A stretch of DNA of 64,000 bases from positions 1 to 64,000 of the forward strand of contig WBMV01002760.1 of the NCBI GenBank assembly GCA_013396655.1, written 5' to 3'. This DNA is from Campylorhamphus procurvoides. Its lineage: Eukaryota; Chordata; Aves; Passeriformes; Dendrocolaptidae. A program made the translations under genes and the position numbers. The notes beneath the pieces are model-generated. The model searched no databases and was not told the origin of the DNA. It worked only from the letters and a program-made list of their open reading frames with translations. Below, in pieces: positions 24,861 to 37,399 of this stretch. The stretch's first letter is position 1. Every line of letters starts with the position of its first letter.

Positions 24861-25560
24861 GATTGATGGGTCAAATCAACCACCTTCTGTGTGTGTGTGG
24901 AGGGGTAAGGGATAGGTTGACCCTCACGGAGGTGGGGTGCCATTGTATCCCTCATGGCAGGCCCTGGAGCCCACACAGGGAAGCCCTGGAGCAGCTGCCA
25001 GTCACAAACAGCCCGAGAAAACTAACATCCCAGAGCTCCTGAAGCCCCTGGCCCAGGTTGAGATTGGCAGGGACAGTGAGAACACGGCCCCTCACCCTGG
25101 CCTGGAACCCCAGAGTGGCCGGTGGGTCAGAGACCCCATCTGGGCATCGTGGCCACAGGGACCCAATCAGATAAAATCAAGGGAATGTGTGTCCCATGTG
25201 TCATGGCTCTGCCATCTGGATGGGTGAAATTTGGTCTTCTACAAGGTTCCCAAGGTACCTATAGAATGTGTCTCTCCCTCTTTTTCCTTCTCTCTTCCTG
25301 CTCCCTCTGCTTCTCTTTCTTTGCCCCTTCCTTGATGCTTTGGATGGCTAGAAGCAGGAGAGGTTGGATTTTGACTTCAGTGTTGTGGATTAATATGTGC
25401 TAGGTCAGTGTTGTGGTGGAACATTTTGTCTAGCTTGTGTAGTGCCCTTTTCAACTTCTGTTGAGTTCCCTTATTTTCTCCTCTAAATTATCAATAAAAA
25501 TACCTCTTAGGCTGTGGCTTATTCTCTTGATGCCATCTCAAGGTATTGAAGAACCACATA
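24861..25560. other. GC-rich block ending with AATAAA, candidate LTR or ERV remnant
   Basis: The left half is GC-rich, with overlapping unrecognised frames on both strands. It is followed by a pyrimidine-rich segment (25265-25335) and then ATCAATAAAAATACC at about 25489, a plausible polyadenylation site. The order suggests an LTR or retroviral 3' end on the plus strand, but no termini, duplication or coding motif confirm it. Confidence 0.3.
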
Positions 25561-28500
25561 AACATATATTTTAAAGGAAAGCTACTGGCTGAACCCATGA
25601 GCCTGCAGCTCTGGGGACTGAGTGCTACAAGATGTCACAACACTTAGTGATTTCAGTAGAATAATTTTAGGAATAAAAGTATAGCAAAATAACTTTAGAG
25701 AGATACAAGAATAAAATAATAAATATCTCCCTAGTAAGAAATTCATTCATCGTGATAGGTCTAATACTTCATGAACTATAAGATATTTTGTCAAAATTAA
25801 TGGTATTTTGGAAATGAGACTTTTCAGATGAGTACTTTATTTGTCTGACTCTAAAGTCAGACAAAAAAAAATTCAGTGCTTCATATACACAAAAAAAGAA
25901 GGAATTTTGTTATCAGAAATATTGTTCATAATGCAGACAAACCTCTTAGAATCTGATTATTCATTAAACCTGCCATATACTGAATTCTAGTGTACATAGA
26001 AACAAACTACATAGTAAATTAACTTTTAGTTGTGGATATGCGAAATGAAACAATTAGATTACTTATGCTGTATTCTGACCTTAATTTTATTTGCGCATAG
26101 AATTCCACATTCAGCTATTAAAAAGAATATTTTGTTTATCTCTATATGCTAACATTTTTCATAGACTATTGTATTTCTACAGTTCCAGCAAAAAGTGAGA
26201 AACTGAAAGTATATTATTTTTTTTTATTTAATAAACAGGAAATACATAGTGTTTTGTATTATTTTCACAGTAATTCAGCTCTGTAGTTTAGAATTTTTCA
26301 TCAGTGAAAGACAACTAAAAATAGTAATAGGCACTAAATGAAATTTCTGGCTATCAGTAAAAAACTTTTCTTTTTAAAAGAATATGTAGATAAAACTCAA
26401 TGCATTATCTTTCTCAGAAAGATCCATAGTATAGCCAAGGTATTTGTTCCACAGTTTTTTCCTTAGTAACAGGTAATAGTGTGTCACTCAGCACTCAGGC
26501 CCAGTGAAGAAATTGAGAAGAAACCCTCCTTTCTTGGGCTTTGAATCAAACCTTATATTCGTATCTTGACAATTTTTTTATTCTTTTCCATCTTCTTATT
26601 CACTGGATGATTGACTGAGGGTACCTCATACATTTCCAGACACTCTGTGGAATAGGACAATTTATTTTTATAAACCAACATTTGCTGTTATGAAAACGAT
26701 TTATCATACATGTTTATGATCCTGTCTGTATCATTTATTTGTTATGTATTTTAGAATGTAAGTTCAGAAAGATTCCTTAGCATAATGACTTTTTTTTTCC
26801 ATTTTTGAGATTCAAATAGCAGCACTATGCTTTCTTTCTGACATAAACCGAACAGTCAAATCACATAAGGATGGCAATAACTGGATGTCTAGGAAAGAAT
26901 TTTTTTTTATACATATATTTACAGCAATGGAAATGTGTCATGAGGTAAGCCTTTGTTATGCTCCAGTTATTTTGTGTCAGTAGTTAAATATATTTCATCT
27001 GACAGTGTAAATGTGAAACCTGAGTCTTGAAACGGAATCATACATGCCTTTACTCTGCAGTTTCTATTTATCTATTTGTGTGTTTTCTGGGCTTATATAG
27101 AGTAATTGAAAGGAAAACTGAGCTGAGACAATATAATTTCTATTTACTTCCATGTTAATCAATGTAAAAGAGAAAATATGTACAAACTACTTTTTATCAG
27201 CTTTATTTTAAAGGAATTTATTTTTTATTGTTTTAGTTTGAGAGGGATGTGTTTCTCTTAAATTTATCTCAAAGTATTTCTATCATTCCTATGTTCATTA
27301 CAATATTTTATCTTGATTCTGAATTAATCAACTAATGGAAACAAAACAGATCAGTGGATGAAAATTGAAGGATATAATATATCCTGGCATCTCTGCTATA
27401 CTTTTCTTCTGAATGTAGCTATATAGTAGGGAGACAGGAATGCTCATCTTGCAAGAAAATTCCCCTGTAAAATATTTTTACACCTTATACACAAATCTAG
27501 TGTGAATGCCCTAACACCTCTAATTGCACAGTAGAAAGTTGGAGTGAATAAAAATGAGAGTTTCAAACTTAAAGAGCTAACCTATGGTGATGACAAGAAT
27601 ACCCTGGAAAATCACAGGAAGAAACCTCTTTGGTCAATGAATGTGAGGAAGCTTTCAAACCCATGATACTTCAATCATTTATTTATAGATATATTTGAGT
27701 CTGAATTGGTTTTGAAATTTTAATACACTTACTTTTTCTAACTGCTGATATTTTTGGAATAATAAGGTTCTTCTCATCCCATCTCCAAATAATTAACAAA
27801 TATCTTAATAAGTTTGTGTTACAGAGATTAAAAGCTGTATATATGTTCATTAGATTAAGTACTTTACAACCAAGCTTCCATTTAAGCATGAGGAAAGTTT
27901 CTTCTGAAATAATATTTTTTTATTGTGTAAAAAGCATAATTATTATTATGTGTACGTTATTATTACTTCAAAACATATTAACTGGACCACTTATGAAATT
28001 ATTAAGGACCTATATGCACTCAACAGGTCAGAGTTACATAACACAGATCAAATATGTAATCTGATGAATTCTAAATTAAAAACCAACATAAAGGAAAAAA
28101 ACCACAAAATCTACAGAAGTTCTAGTGCTGCAAGAGAAGTATAAATAATGTTGAAGCAGCAGGGATTCATTTTTCTGTAGTTGTAAAGCAAAATTTTCAG
28201 CCAATTCAGACTGGAACTTCCATCTTCATGGTTAGTGTAGAAAACTATTTGTTTAATGCTACCTGAGCAGGAAAGGGCAGGCAAACCGAGCTCTACCATA
28301 TGTTAAACATTTTCTGGTAAGCTAAAGGCATGAAGGAAATCTGTCTTTCTAAATGACAATCTGTTCCTTGCACAAGGGCTAGGAAAGTATCGCATATACC
28401 ATTCATTACAAAAGGAAGATTTTATTGCTCTAACAGGGCACGTTGCATTTAGCATTCAACAAGCACATCATGGAGTTCACAGGACTGAGTCACATAAACT

Positions 28501-30330
28501 GTAGCCAAACTAGCCTTTTTTTTTGAGTAAACTAGATAAAAGGAAGAAAAAATCTTCAGACACATGCTGGATCCTAGACTAACATAAAGGGCAACCCAGG
28601 AAAAAAAAAAAGTAACAAATCCTCCTAGAAATGAGCTTGGAAATGAAAGAACTAGAGTCAAATTCCTATATTAATGAGAAGAGAATGCTCAGTTTCTTGT
28701 CACTCAGGTTTCTAGCAGAGTACCATTCTTTATTGTCTCAGCTCTTACGAGCTTAAAAATGTGCTGGGAAAGTACTGAACTCACTGAGATCCTTCCTTTC
28801 AAGCTGCACTTACAGTACTGACTGATGACAGACACTGGTTCAGCACCATGAAAAATTTTCATTTTGAAGGACTAGCAGACTCACAGAAATTCAATTTATA
28901 TGGAAGTCTTCTGGTCAAGTTTAATTCATGTGTGTCTGACAGGCTGTGTCTGCTACATTATTGTGGTACCTCAGGCATTTCTCTAAATACTTCAGGGATT
29001 TTTAGAAGGGGAAGGTAGGTAATCAAGCAGTAAAGAAATATTAAGCAATTGCTCATCAAGCAGTATAACCTTCAGAATGTGATCAAAAGCATTCTTTTTA
29101 GCATGCTTTTGCATGTCCTCTTTTTATTTTTGCCGGTGATAAAAAGGCACAAAATGTAGTCCAATAAATGCTATGTAATTATGTACAAATACTTTTTTTT
29201 TCCAGGAAGATTCAGGCACCACTGAACTATTTAATATTAAATAATACATTCAATCAAATATTATGCACTTAAATATAAAAGAATAAATAACAGGAGAATT
29301 TTTAAATTCCCTGACACTCTTAGATGAAAAATCCAGGATCTCAGAATAGTTTCATTGATCTCAGTAACTCTACATCAGACTAATAAGGACAGAGCAGTCC
29401 TTGAAATTAAAATGTGATTTGCAGTAACAAAAGAAGTGTACAAATTCAGTGATGATGTTTAAGTTTCTTTATTCTTTTCTTTCTCAGTTGCTAAATGGAT
29501 TCTGTGGAAAAAAACAATGCCTTTCTTTCCAGTCCTACCCATATGTTGAAAAAGTGAAGTGTAAGTTCACTGCCATGTTGTTTCCTCAGTTTCACTGTAT
29601 CCAAATGCAAACATAAGATTCAATAATATTTTATTAATTAATTTGTTTACATTAAAGTATTCAATCAACCAGATACTCAAGTCAATAATCAAAGTAAGCA
29701 TGACATTCAGTCTTATTATTTGTAAACATATCTCCTTTCTTTTTGTTTTACTCACTAATCTTTCTGCTAATTCCATATCTCCTTAAGTGGTAAATTCTAT
29801 CAGAGCATGTTTTATCTCAGTTCTGTTAAAAGTCTGTGCTTCTTACTTAGCTACCTGTCTAGGAATCACACACTGCTCAGGTAACACACATTCCATACTT
29901 ACATTGGTGTCATGCATTTAAGGCACACTTTATTTAAAGTATGGGTACATGAAAACAAGTGTTTAGATTACTTGTACCCTTGATAAATAATTTGGATTTT
30001 TATTATGTACTTATTACAGGAGATGTCATTCCTATCTTCCCAGCAACAAGCCTGATTTAATTCTTCAGGGCTCTTTCCTTCTTTTTCCAATGTTTTCTTT
30101 ATGAAAAAGAGAAATTTGAATGCTACAGTGCTTCTTCTGATTATTTTGTCATGGGTGTGACATACTTGATGAAATCATAATTAGACAAGCATTCCAATAT
30201 CACAACTAAATTGGGATTCTAACCATACAGAAAGAAAACCTCCTGCTAGTACTATGATTTTCAGCTTTTCCTCTAATCAGAGGGTGTAGGGTTTTGTCTT
30301 TTCAGTCAAAGGATGTGATGTCTTAAAGAG
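25561..30330. other. AT-rich stretch without a gene
   Basis: Nothing recognisable is present apart from the small hairpin at 25840-25865. Open frames are short and of AT-driven composition. Confidence 0.55.
25840..25865. repeat. Short hairpin, 11-bp perfect arms
   Basis: TTTGTCTGACT (25840-25850) and AGTCAGACAAA (25855-25865) are exact inverse complements around a 4-base loop (CTAA). An A run follows. Confidence 0.85.
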
Positions 30331-30875
30331 TGAGGAAAAAAAACCTCCAGATAACTTTTAGTAGGAGATAAGTGAGCAGGAGCTTTAATGAGCCTCTAGG
30401 CTACAGGAATACATTTGCACAGGATCCTCCCCTTTGACCCGAGTGTCAAGATTTTATAATAATGTCCATCCAATCCCATTCCATTATTTCCCCCAGTCCT
30501 GCCCCGTTCCACCCCTGGCATACTCCATTGGGTATTAGGTCTGGGGGCTCAGGACCCTTCCTTCATCGTTGTTGTCTTCTTCACAGCACATCAGGTCCTT
30601 GGAGGCCTTCCAAAGCTTTAGATTTGGAGGTCCTTCTGTCTATGTTTTTATCCTGTGGTGCAGGCTTCGTGGTGTATCTCTGCAATTCTACTTTGAAACA
30701 GGGACTAAACAGCTACTGGAATTTTGAGGGATTGATATGGGATGGGGTTGGTATATGTAAACATTAAGCTACTGAAGTCATTTTACTGGTACATTAGATG
30801 TACAATAACTTCTAAAATTAAAAAAAAAAGTCAAAAATAAAAGAAAGCCTTAGGCATCAGATGGTAGAGATGACA
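30331..30875 (-). mobile_element. Solo-LTR-like element, copy B of inverted pair
   Basis: This is the reverse-complement counterpart of 17867-18441. Shared landmarks read on the minus strand are the block ending 'ggcctccaaggacctgatg', the GGAACGGGGCAGGAC segment, ATTATTATAAAATCTTG (TATA-like) and 'cattaaagctcctgctcac' (polyadenylation-like). The last 30 bases differ in length between the copies. No internal retroviral sequence and no clear duplication are seen. Confidence 0.75.
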
Positions 30876-32049
30876 TCTAGAGCCGACCAGAAGAAAACGT
30901 GTTTCAAAATAAGGTATTAAAAAAAAAAAAAGTTTTTTCGGCAAAAGTATGAAGTAGTAAAATAATAGAAGAAATGCTGAGCTTAAGATGTAAGACAGTT
31001 TTATTGCAAGAAGGTAAATGATGCTTTAGGAAAGCGGCCTGTGATTTTATTTGTATTATATATATGTATACTGTACTCTGGTCATTACACTAATTCTTAA
31101 GAAATAATAATAATTAAAAAAAAAGTTTTCTGCTTAAAATTCTATGGAAACAACAAAAAAATTCCATGATGAGGTTTAAGTGCCTGTATAATAAATAAAC
31201 ATATATTTAAGAGGACACTAGCTGTGTCTCTGCAGAAATCCTCAGAAATAAAGAATTTCTATCTATTCCCCACTTCTTTCCCTCAGGAAGATGTCTTAAG
31301 AACAAATTTCTTCACTGAAGGAGACTGAAGCAGAAAGCACTAGAAAGGTGTATAACATGCTCATTTCTCATAACAATAATCATAAAATCCTGTGGAAGAA
31401 AATAGGGAGCACACTCCTGAAACTGCAAGCAAATGTAAAAAGAGAAAAAGCTGTGATGGATTTTAAAATACTTTAATGCACATGTTCTGTATTGTCAGTG
31501 TAGTTTCTTAGATGAAAACTGCATCACTGCCATAATGCAATATTAGTATCCAGTATAGGATGCTTCATCATTTCTACATTGTGGATGGTTATTCTTTGAT
31601 TCCCCTATTAAGCCTGAACAATGACACAATTTCATTTGATTTTCTGCTCTAAATCTATACCTAAGGCTACTGATCTGTCCATTTTCTATAAAGGAATGTT
31701 AGAGGGATGCAGCATATGGCTGAGATATATTAGTGATATTTCAGATGTAATGGAGCTTAGTTCATTAGTCTGTACTGAATGACCATTGCAAAAGAAGTAG
31801 CCTAAGTCATGAACTAAATGAACTGAACAGACATTTGAATGGGGATGGGCATTAAACTAACAGAATGCTACATGTATACATATTAAAGTACAGGAAAGAG
31901 TTTTGGTGTGGCTGATAAAAATATATTGAATAATTTAGGACCTAAGCATGATGTAAATGACATGGAATAGGGGTGGAAATTTTAATGAGTTTCCTTGGGA
32001 AAAAATTACTTTTCTTCATAGCAACCTGTATTAAGCGAGCGATGAGTGA
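30876..32049. other. AT-rich stretch without a gene
   Basis: Nothing recognisable is seen on either strand. Confidence 0.55.
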
Positions 32050-32154
32050 GTGATTGCAAGATCTAGTGAAAAGTGTCTCTGCCCACAGCAGGTTTGGGAG
32101 ATATATGATCTTCAAGGTCCCTTCCCATCCACACCATTCTATGATTCCATGATT
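32050..32154 (+). mobile_element. CR1 LINE 3'-end fragment with tail
   Basis: This is sense-strand CR1. It shows 'tctagtgaaaagtgtctctgcc', 'tatgatcttcaaggtccctt' and CCATTCTATGATTCCATGAT as the terminal repeats. The copy is short and 5'-truncated. Confidence 0.9.
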
Positions 32155-32329
32155 GAAGAGATATAGCCAGGAGACCTGAAGCCTGCTGACTGAAGGGATA
32201 TTTCATACTATATGATATCATGGTCAGGAACTAAACTGAGGCAGCAGTTTTTCCAAAGTAGCTACTGCTCTGGGACTGGTTGGCCACTGATATGCAGATG
32301 GCAATGGACTGCTTTTGCGCCACTTAGTT

Positions 32330-32470
32330 TTGTGGGGTTTTCTGGTTTGCCTGTTTGTGGAGGCTTTGTTTGTTAGGGGTTTTGTGGGTTTTGTTTGTTA
32401 GTTTGTTTAGGGTTTTTTTGGTTTTTGTTGTTGTTTCATTGGTTTGTTCATTGGTTGGGGTTTCTTTTTT
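32330..32470. repeat. G/T-only low-complexity tract
   Basis: This is a long stretch of T with GG to GGGG runs, including TTAGGGG and TTTAGGG words. It is not a regular tandem array, so it is not an interstitial telomere. Confidence 0.8.
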
Positions 32471-33700
32471 GTTCTCATAATGTATTAGACTGCCCTTAGC
32501 CCAAAATTTTGGGTTATTTCCCCTCACTTTTGCACTTCCAATTCCTTCCCCTATGGTTCGGGGTCTTACCTGCCATCTGGGGTCAACCCACCATATACAG
32601 GAAAGAGAAGTATAAATGCAATTAAAATTAGTAGTGACACTTTAGTTTCTACCCTTTTTTCTGGTGGTGTGCTCTCACTGCACTCTTCTGTGTCCAAAGT
32701 TGTTGGCTGTGGGAAGGTGATGTGTTATAGCAAGTTGTCAACCTGGTGGGCAAATACCATGTTGATGTTAATAGTTTCTTCTTTCTGCTCCAGGAATAAC
32801 ATTTACATGTTTGATAATATGCTTTTACAACTTTGGTATTTCTTCATTATTCTGCAACATCACATTACTCCAAATTTACGATATGTGTGCCTCTGGTGCT
32901 TTTTATACCTTTTAGATAGTTTTGCCCAGGTCTGCATTTCTTTAATTAGCTATGAGTGAGCTGATTATAGCCCTGAGGTCTTTTGTACCAGACCTAAATC
33001 CCACCCCTTACCCCATGCCTGCACTCTTCTATAGTGTCTTCTTTGTCTCCACTTCTGAAGGCATGTGCTATTCAATTAAACTTGTAATCCTCTACTTCAC
33101 ACTGTCATGTTAGGGCTGTAAATATCTCATTCTGAATAGAGTAGTAACTATTTGTTACTGATGTCTATATAAAATTCGTGTTGTACCATACACAGATAAA
33201 TCAAATTAAAATAGAACAGTCATAGTCTCTTAGAAAAAATGCTAGTAGAGCTAAAACAAATGAAAACAAAGTTACAGGAAAGTTGAGAAAAGTTCAGGCA
33301 GAACAAGTCTGGCAAACATCAGTTGTGACACCTTCAACTTCAGTGCATTACTAGTAGTAATGTGCTATGTATTAAAATTAAGACAGAGAAAGAAAATCAC
33401 AGTTAATATTTCAAAAATAAAATTATGCAGTTAGAGTGAGAGAGGAAGGAATTATATCGGTAAACTCTGTCTTCCACTAGAAATTAAAAGGGTGAAGTAC
33501 CTGAATGCAGAATGGCAAGTACTTGCTTTGCTTTCTCACTGCAGGCTAGACTCTGGTATTCATGGGCTATTTATGTATATAGAACTGCATTCACAGCAAG
33601 TACTCAAAAATACTTTTTTTTCTCTCTCTTTTCTCCTCTGTATATACATGTACATATATGTAAATATATATAAACTGTTTTAGTTCTACTGAAGTTCAGT
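32471..33700. other. Stretch without a gene, partly less AT-rich
   Basis: A motif at about 32570-32593 (CTGGGGTCAACCCACCATA) resembles the last bases of some avian ERVL LTRs, but the flank does not align. An unrecognised open frame of 96 codons lies at 32669-32959. Nothing else is seen. Confidence 0.4.
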
Positions 33701-33960
33701 TTTGTGGGGGTTTCCACACCCTCCCCTTTCTCCCTTTCTCCCTTTTTCCCCTGTGGCCGGGAGGGGTCTTTAGGGCCTCTGTCCGGGGCCCTTCGGCTCT
33801 TGGCATTTGTCCAGTTTTGGACCGGTCACACTCACAAAGAATTGGAAGTGATTGTGAATGGGTTTTTGAGAAATAATAATATTAATTTAGTGATCCAAAG
33901 TCAGCGTGGTTGTCTCCAAGGATATCAGTATGGAGTAAGCTACATCCAGGACCAATAACA
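33701..33960. other. Small C/G-rich block with CpGs
   Basis: A pyrimidine-rich run (33715-33750) is followed by a short CpG-containing segment (about 33755-33825: GGCCGGGAGGGG, TCCGGGGCCCTTCGG, GACCGG). It is unusual in this AT-rich window. An 84-codon open frame through it is not recognisable. It may be an LTR or ERV leader remnant. Confidence 0.35.
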
Positions 33961-35706
33961 GAATTTTATAAAGTCTTCTTTGTTCTTTTAATTGTTTCTA
34001 TTGAAATCAGCAAGACCAAACTGGATTAAACCCCAAAACTAAATTAATTTCATTATTTTTTAAAATACCCAGCAATTTCTAAAGTAGATTATATAACCAG
34101 CTATTTAGGTTCCTAGTTTAGGCGTGCAGATTTCAAGATCTTGGCTTATTTGACTGTGAATAAGAATCATATAATAAAAAAATATTATGTAATGCAATCT
34201 GTCTGTTTAATTTTAATTTCTTTTTTGTCTTTTTATTTCACTTTTTTACTTCAAAAGAGAATAGAATGTGTCATAACTTCAGATGAAAAGAATTGTGAAT
34301 AACACTGAAAATGATACATTGGTTCTTCTGATAGTGATTTAAGATTTTGCTTGATACTTCAGATTCAATGGATGTGTTCAGTAGGTAGAAAGAAGTGAAG
34401 ATAAAGTGAAGGATAATGGGAAAATATTTGGAATTATAAAGAAAGAAAAGAACAGAAGACTGAGAGTAAAGAAAAGCAGTTTGAAGATCGATGGCAATAC
34501 CAAGGTCAAGATGTTAATTAAGCAAGGAAGCATTTAAAAAGAAGATGCCCTCATTCCCCGTTTGGGGGACAGAAGAATTCTTAATTCATACCTTTTTTAC
34601 ACAATTGGTTGGTTCACAGCCTGAAAGGCAGTATATCAGCCAGCAGTCACAGAGTTCTCTCTAGGCTGCAGATTCCCTCTTCCATCACAAAAGGTATTCT
34701 CCTTACTGAGTAAATCCCTATTGCTGCCACATGACCATGAGTGCTCATATGCCACTGATCTATGAACCTCATTCTGCACAGTTGCACTGTCTTGTTAACA
34801 TAGTATGAAGCAAGAGCTGATGAGATTGACATAGATTTACGGGAGGAAGACTGAATCATAACAGCACAAAATGCTCCTAGGAAACAAGTGACATAGAGAA
34901 CTCTCAAGTAATTCAACATGTCATGCTCTGTTTTCAGGCCAAAGTAAATCTAGTAAAGGGCAAATGGACAACTGAGATTTATAGTGCAGACTTTAATTTG
35001 ATATAACTCAATATGAATAATGTAATTCAGCACCAATCTTGTTATGCTGCATGATATGGTTTATTCTGTACAGTACAATACCAGAACATTAGCAAATTTG
35101 ATACCTTTTTGTTTAAACACAACATTTAAAATTAATGATATTTCATAAACATAAGAAACTGAAAAATTGAGATGAAAATAATTGAAAGACTAATGTTATA
35201 TTTATAGTTTTACAGGTAAAAGAACATGTGAGAAAATAGCAATTGTTATATATGTTAGTAGTAAACATCAATAACACTAGTCTGGATTGATCCGCTGTTT
35301 GTAGTTTTATGCAAGTCTTTCCACTCATGGTTAATCTTTAGAAAACATAGATAGGAGGACTTTGTAGCATCCAAAAATTAGGTGGAGACTGACAATACTA
35401 TTGTATACCCAAATGCTTCTAAAAGAGCTTTGAAAAGCTCAAAAAGAAAATAAATAAAAACAAACAAACAAACAAAAAACCAACCAACCAAACAAACGCA
35501 ATTAGAAATATATTAGATGCTGTATTGAGGTTTTGTTTTTTTTTTTTTAAAAAAAAGAAATAAAATAAAAGAAGTTCCTGTCTCTTACATGTCTTGTAAC
35601 TAAATATATAGTTTCAAAACCACAGGATACACATGACACTATCGATTTACTATGGCCACCAGGAAGTATAAAAGCAACCGTATTTCCTATAAAAGTATTG
35701 TATAAC
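33961..35706. other. AT-rich stretch without a gene
   Basis: No gene is seen. Simple A/C-rich repeats lie at about 35455-35502, with T and A runs near 35530. Confidence 0.55.
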
Positions 35707-35768
35707 TGTCTTAGTTCAAAGGAGAACTAAGGTATCTATGTTGACCAATAAGTAATCCCTCTCCTTTN
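35707..35768 (+). mobile_element. LTR-start-like fragment ending at an N
   Basis: The sequence starts TGTCTTAGTTCAAAGGAGAA, similar to the LTR start TGTCCTAGTTCAGCAGG seen at 58960 and, inverted, at 61032. It runs about 60 bases to a single unknown base at 35768. An 8-base inverted repeat (CTTAGTTC/GAACTAAG) lies at its start. It is tentative, because only about 20 bases resemble the other copies. Confidence 0.3.
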
Positions 35769-37399
35769 ACAGTACAAATGTATCATATGCTTAAAGTAAG
35801 TTACATAAAATACATAGCAATTGCATTGCACAGTTCAGTCAGAACATCAATGTTGTTCTCAGTACTGATGCCTATAACATGGTCACTGATACAAGGCTGG
35901 GCAACCCCAGTAAATGAGTTGAAGCCAGCTGAAGCCTCGTAACACTTCAGTTTTTTCTGTAGTTTCTGTAATCTAGGAGGAGTGGCTGAGCCACTCCTCC
36001 CCCTCCCTGTCCCCCACCTTTGACTATCTATCTTATGGGCACACTTGCATTGTTTTAATGAACTCAGGAGGAAACATTTACATCACCTGTTGATCCACGG
36101 CAGTGACCAGAGCCCTGAGATATAACCAGCCTCTTTGCAATAGTTGTGGGCAGTCATGGCTTGCATTATTCTGAGAGCTTCACAGGTTCATTTCCCTCAC
36201 CATTGTCCTTTGAGCATTTTTCCACTGTAGGGATTTATTGGTCAGTCACGTCTTCCTTTTCAAAACATTTTGAGGTCAGGAAGTGAAATTTTTATTAGGA
36301 GGACAAGGTTAAAGAAATTATCTTTTTACTGGAAGTAAAAAGTGATAAGATTTGAAGTTAAGTCAGAATGATAGATGTAGAAAAAATTGCAAAAATATTA
36401 ACAACTCATTTTTATCAGTATTTATATTCTGAGAAAAAATAGTATTTAAATATCAAATACATTTTGAATTTAGATCTCTTAAACTGTCTTAATATCTGTC
36501 TGTTTAAGGTTTAACTGAGGAGTGATTCTTGTGTGGTCAGCATTATCAGTGCCAGTATTCTTGGCAAGTTATGATGTTAAGTGTTGCTTGCACACTCAAA
36601 ACAATTGAAGCTATTACAGCTAAAGATCATTTTTAGATGTTAAAATCTCAGGATTTATACTTATAAATCACTTACACTTATACTGCATGCATGTTGCTCC
36701 TGAGAGCAAGATGCATGCAGTATAAGTGAACTATGTTTTTTCATGAGACTATACACTCCACAAGTAAATTTCTGAGATCTGAAATGATAGATGTTTCCAG
36801 AAAATTGACATATTATCCCTAACAAAGGATATTATGAACGTTTCCATTTTGAAAATGTTTAGAAGGTATTCAGATGCTTGGGACTTACAGAATTTGTTGT
36901 GTATTTCTGTATTTCATGGGTAAGTTGTCTTTTAAATATTTCACTAAGCTTTTTTTTCTAACTAAGTAACATCCACTGTGTACTCTGTTGTTTCTGTATT
37001 GTTTACATTTCCAGTAATTTGAATTTCTATTTAAATGCCTGTAACATAAATACAGTGTGCATAAGCATAACTTCCTATTTCGTTTATGTGCTTGGCTCAT
37101 AATTACGTAAACAAACAGAAAAAGAAAAAAAGCAAACAGAAAAATCTTGACTATTTTCTCATCCTATTTTGTGGGTACTTTATCTTGTGGGCTATTAAGG
37201 CTATTCCTTAGGTTCACTTCTTCATGGTAAACTAAAAGCTATATTATTCCTACATTTGACATTATTAGTCTAAATAATGACCAAAACATTCTAACTGAAG
37301 AGGGCAACTAATAACTGCATACAGAAACAGAATAGCAAAAACAAAGCATGCAGAGCCTACAGCATGAAATAAGTATACAAACTTGAAAAATATAGAGAT
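35769..37399. other. AT-rich stretch without a gene
   Basis: No gene is seen. It contains the notable hairpin at 36675-36728. Confidence 0.55.
36675..36728. repeat. 54-nt near-perfect hairpin (palindrome)
   Basis: CACTTATACTGCATGCAT at 36675-36692 is the exact inverse complement of ATGCATGCAGTATAAGTG at 36711-36728. The 18-base spacer folds again: after one G:G mismatch, TTGCTC pairs with GAGCAA, leaving a CTGA loop. In all there are 24 pairs with one mismatch and a 4-base loop. It is not part of any repeat I recognise. It could be a recent template-switch palindrome, a tiny inverted-repeat element, or a transcribed hairpin. Confidence 0.95.

Noticed and set aside
25840..25875. Hairpin followed by an A/T run as a bacterial-type terminator
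   Set aside because: The stem is AT-balanced and followed by A, not T, on the plus strand. The window is clearly eukaryotic.
32330..32470. Interstitial telomeric repeat (TTAGGG-like words)
   Set aside because: Only isolated TTAGGG-like words occur in an irregular G/T tract, with no tandem array.
32560..32600. LTR end (GGGTCAACCCACCA)
   Set aside because: Only about 20 terminal bases resemble an ERVL LTR end. Upstream sequence does not align, so no element was called.
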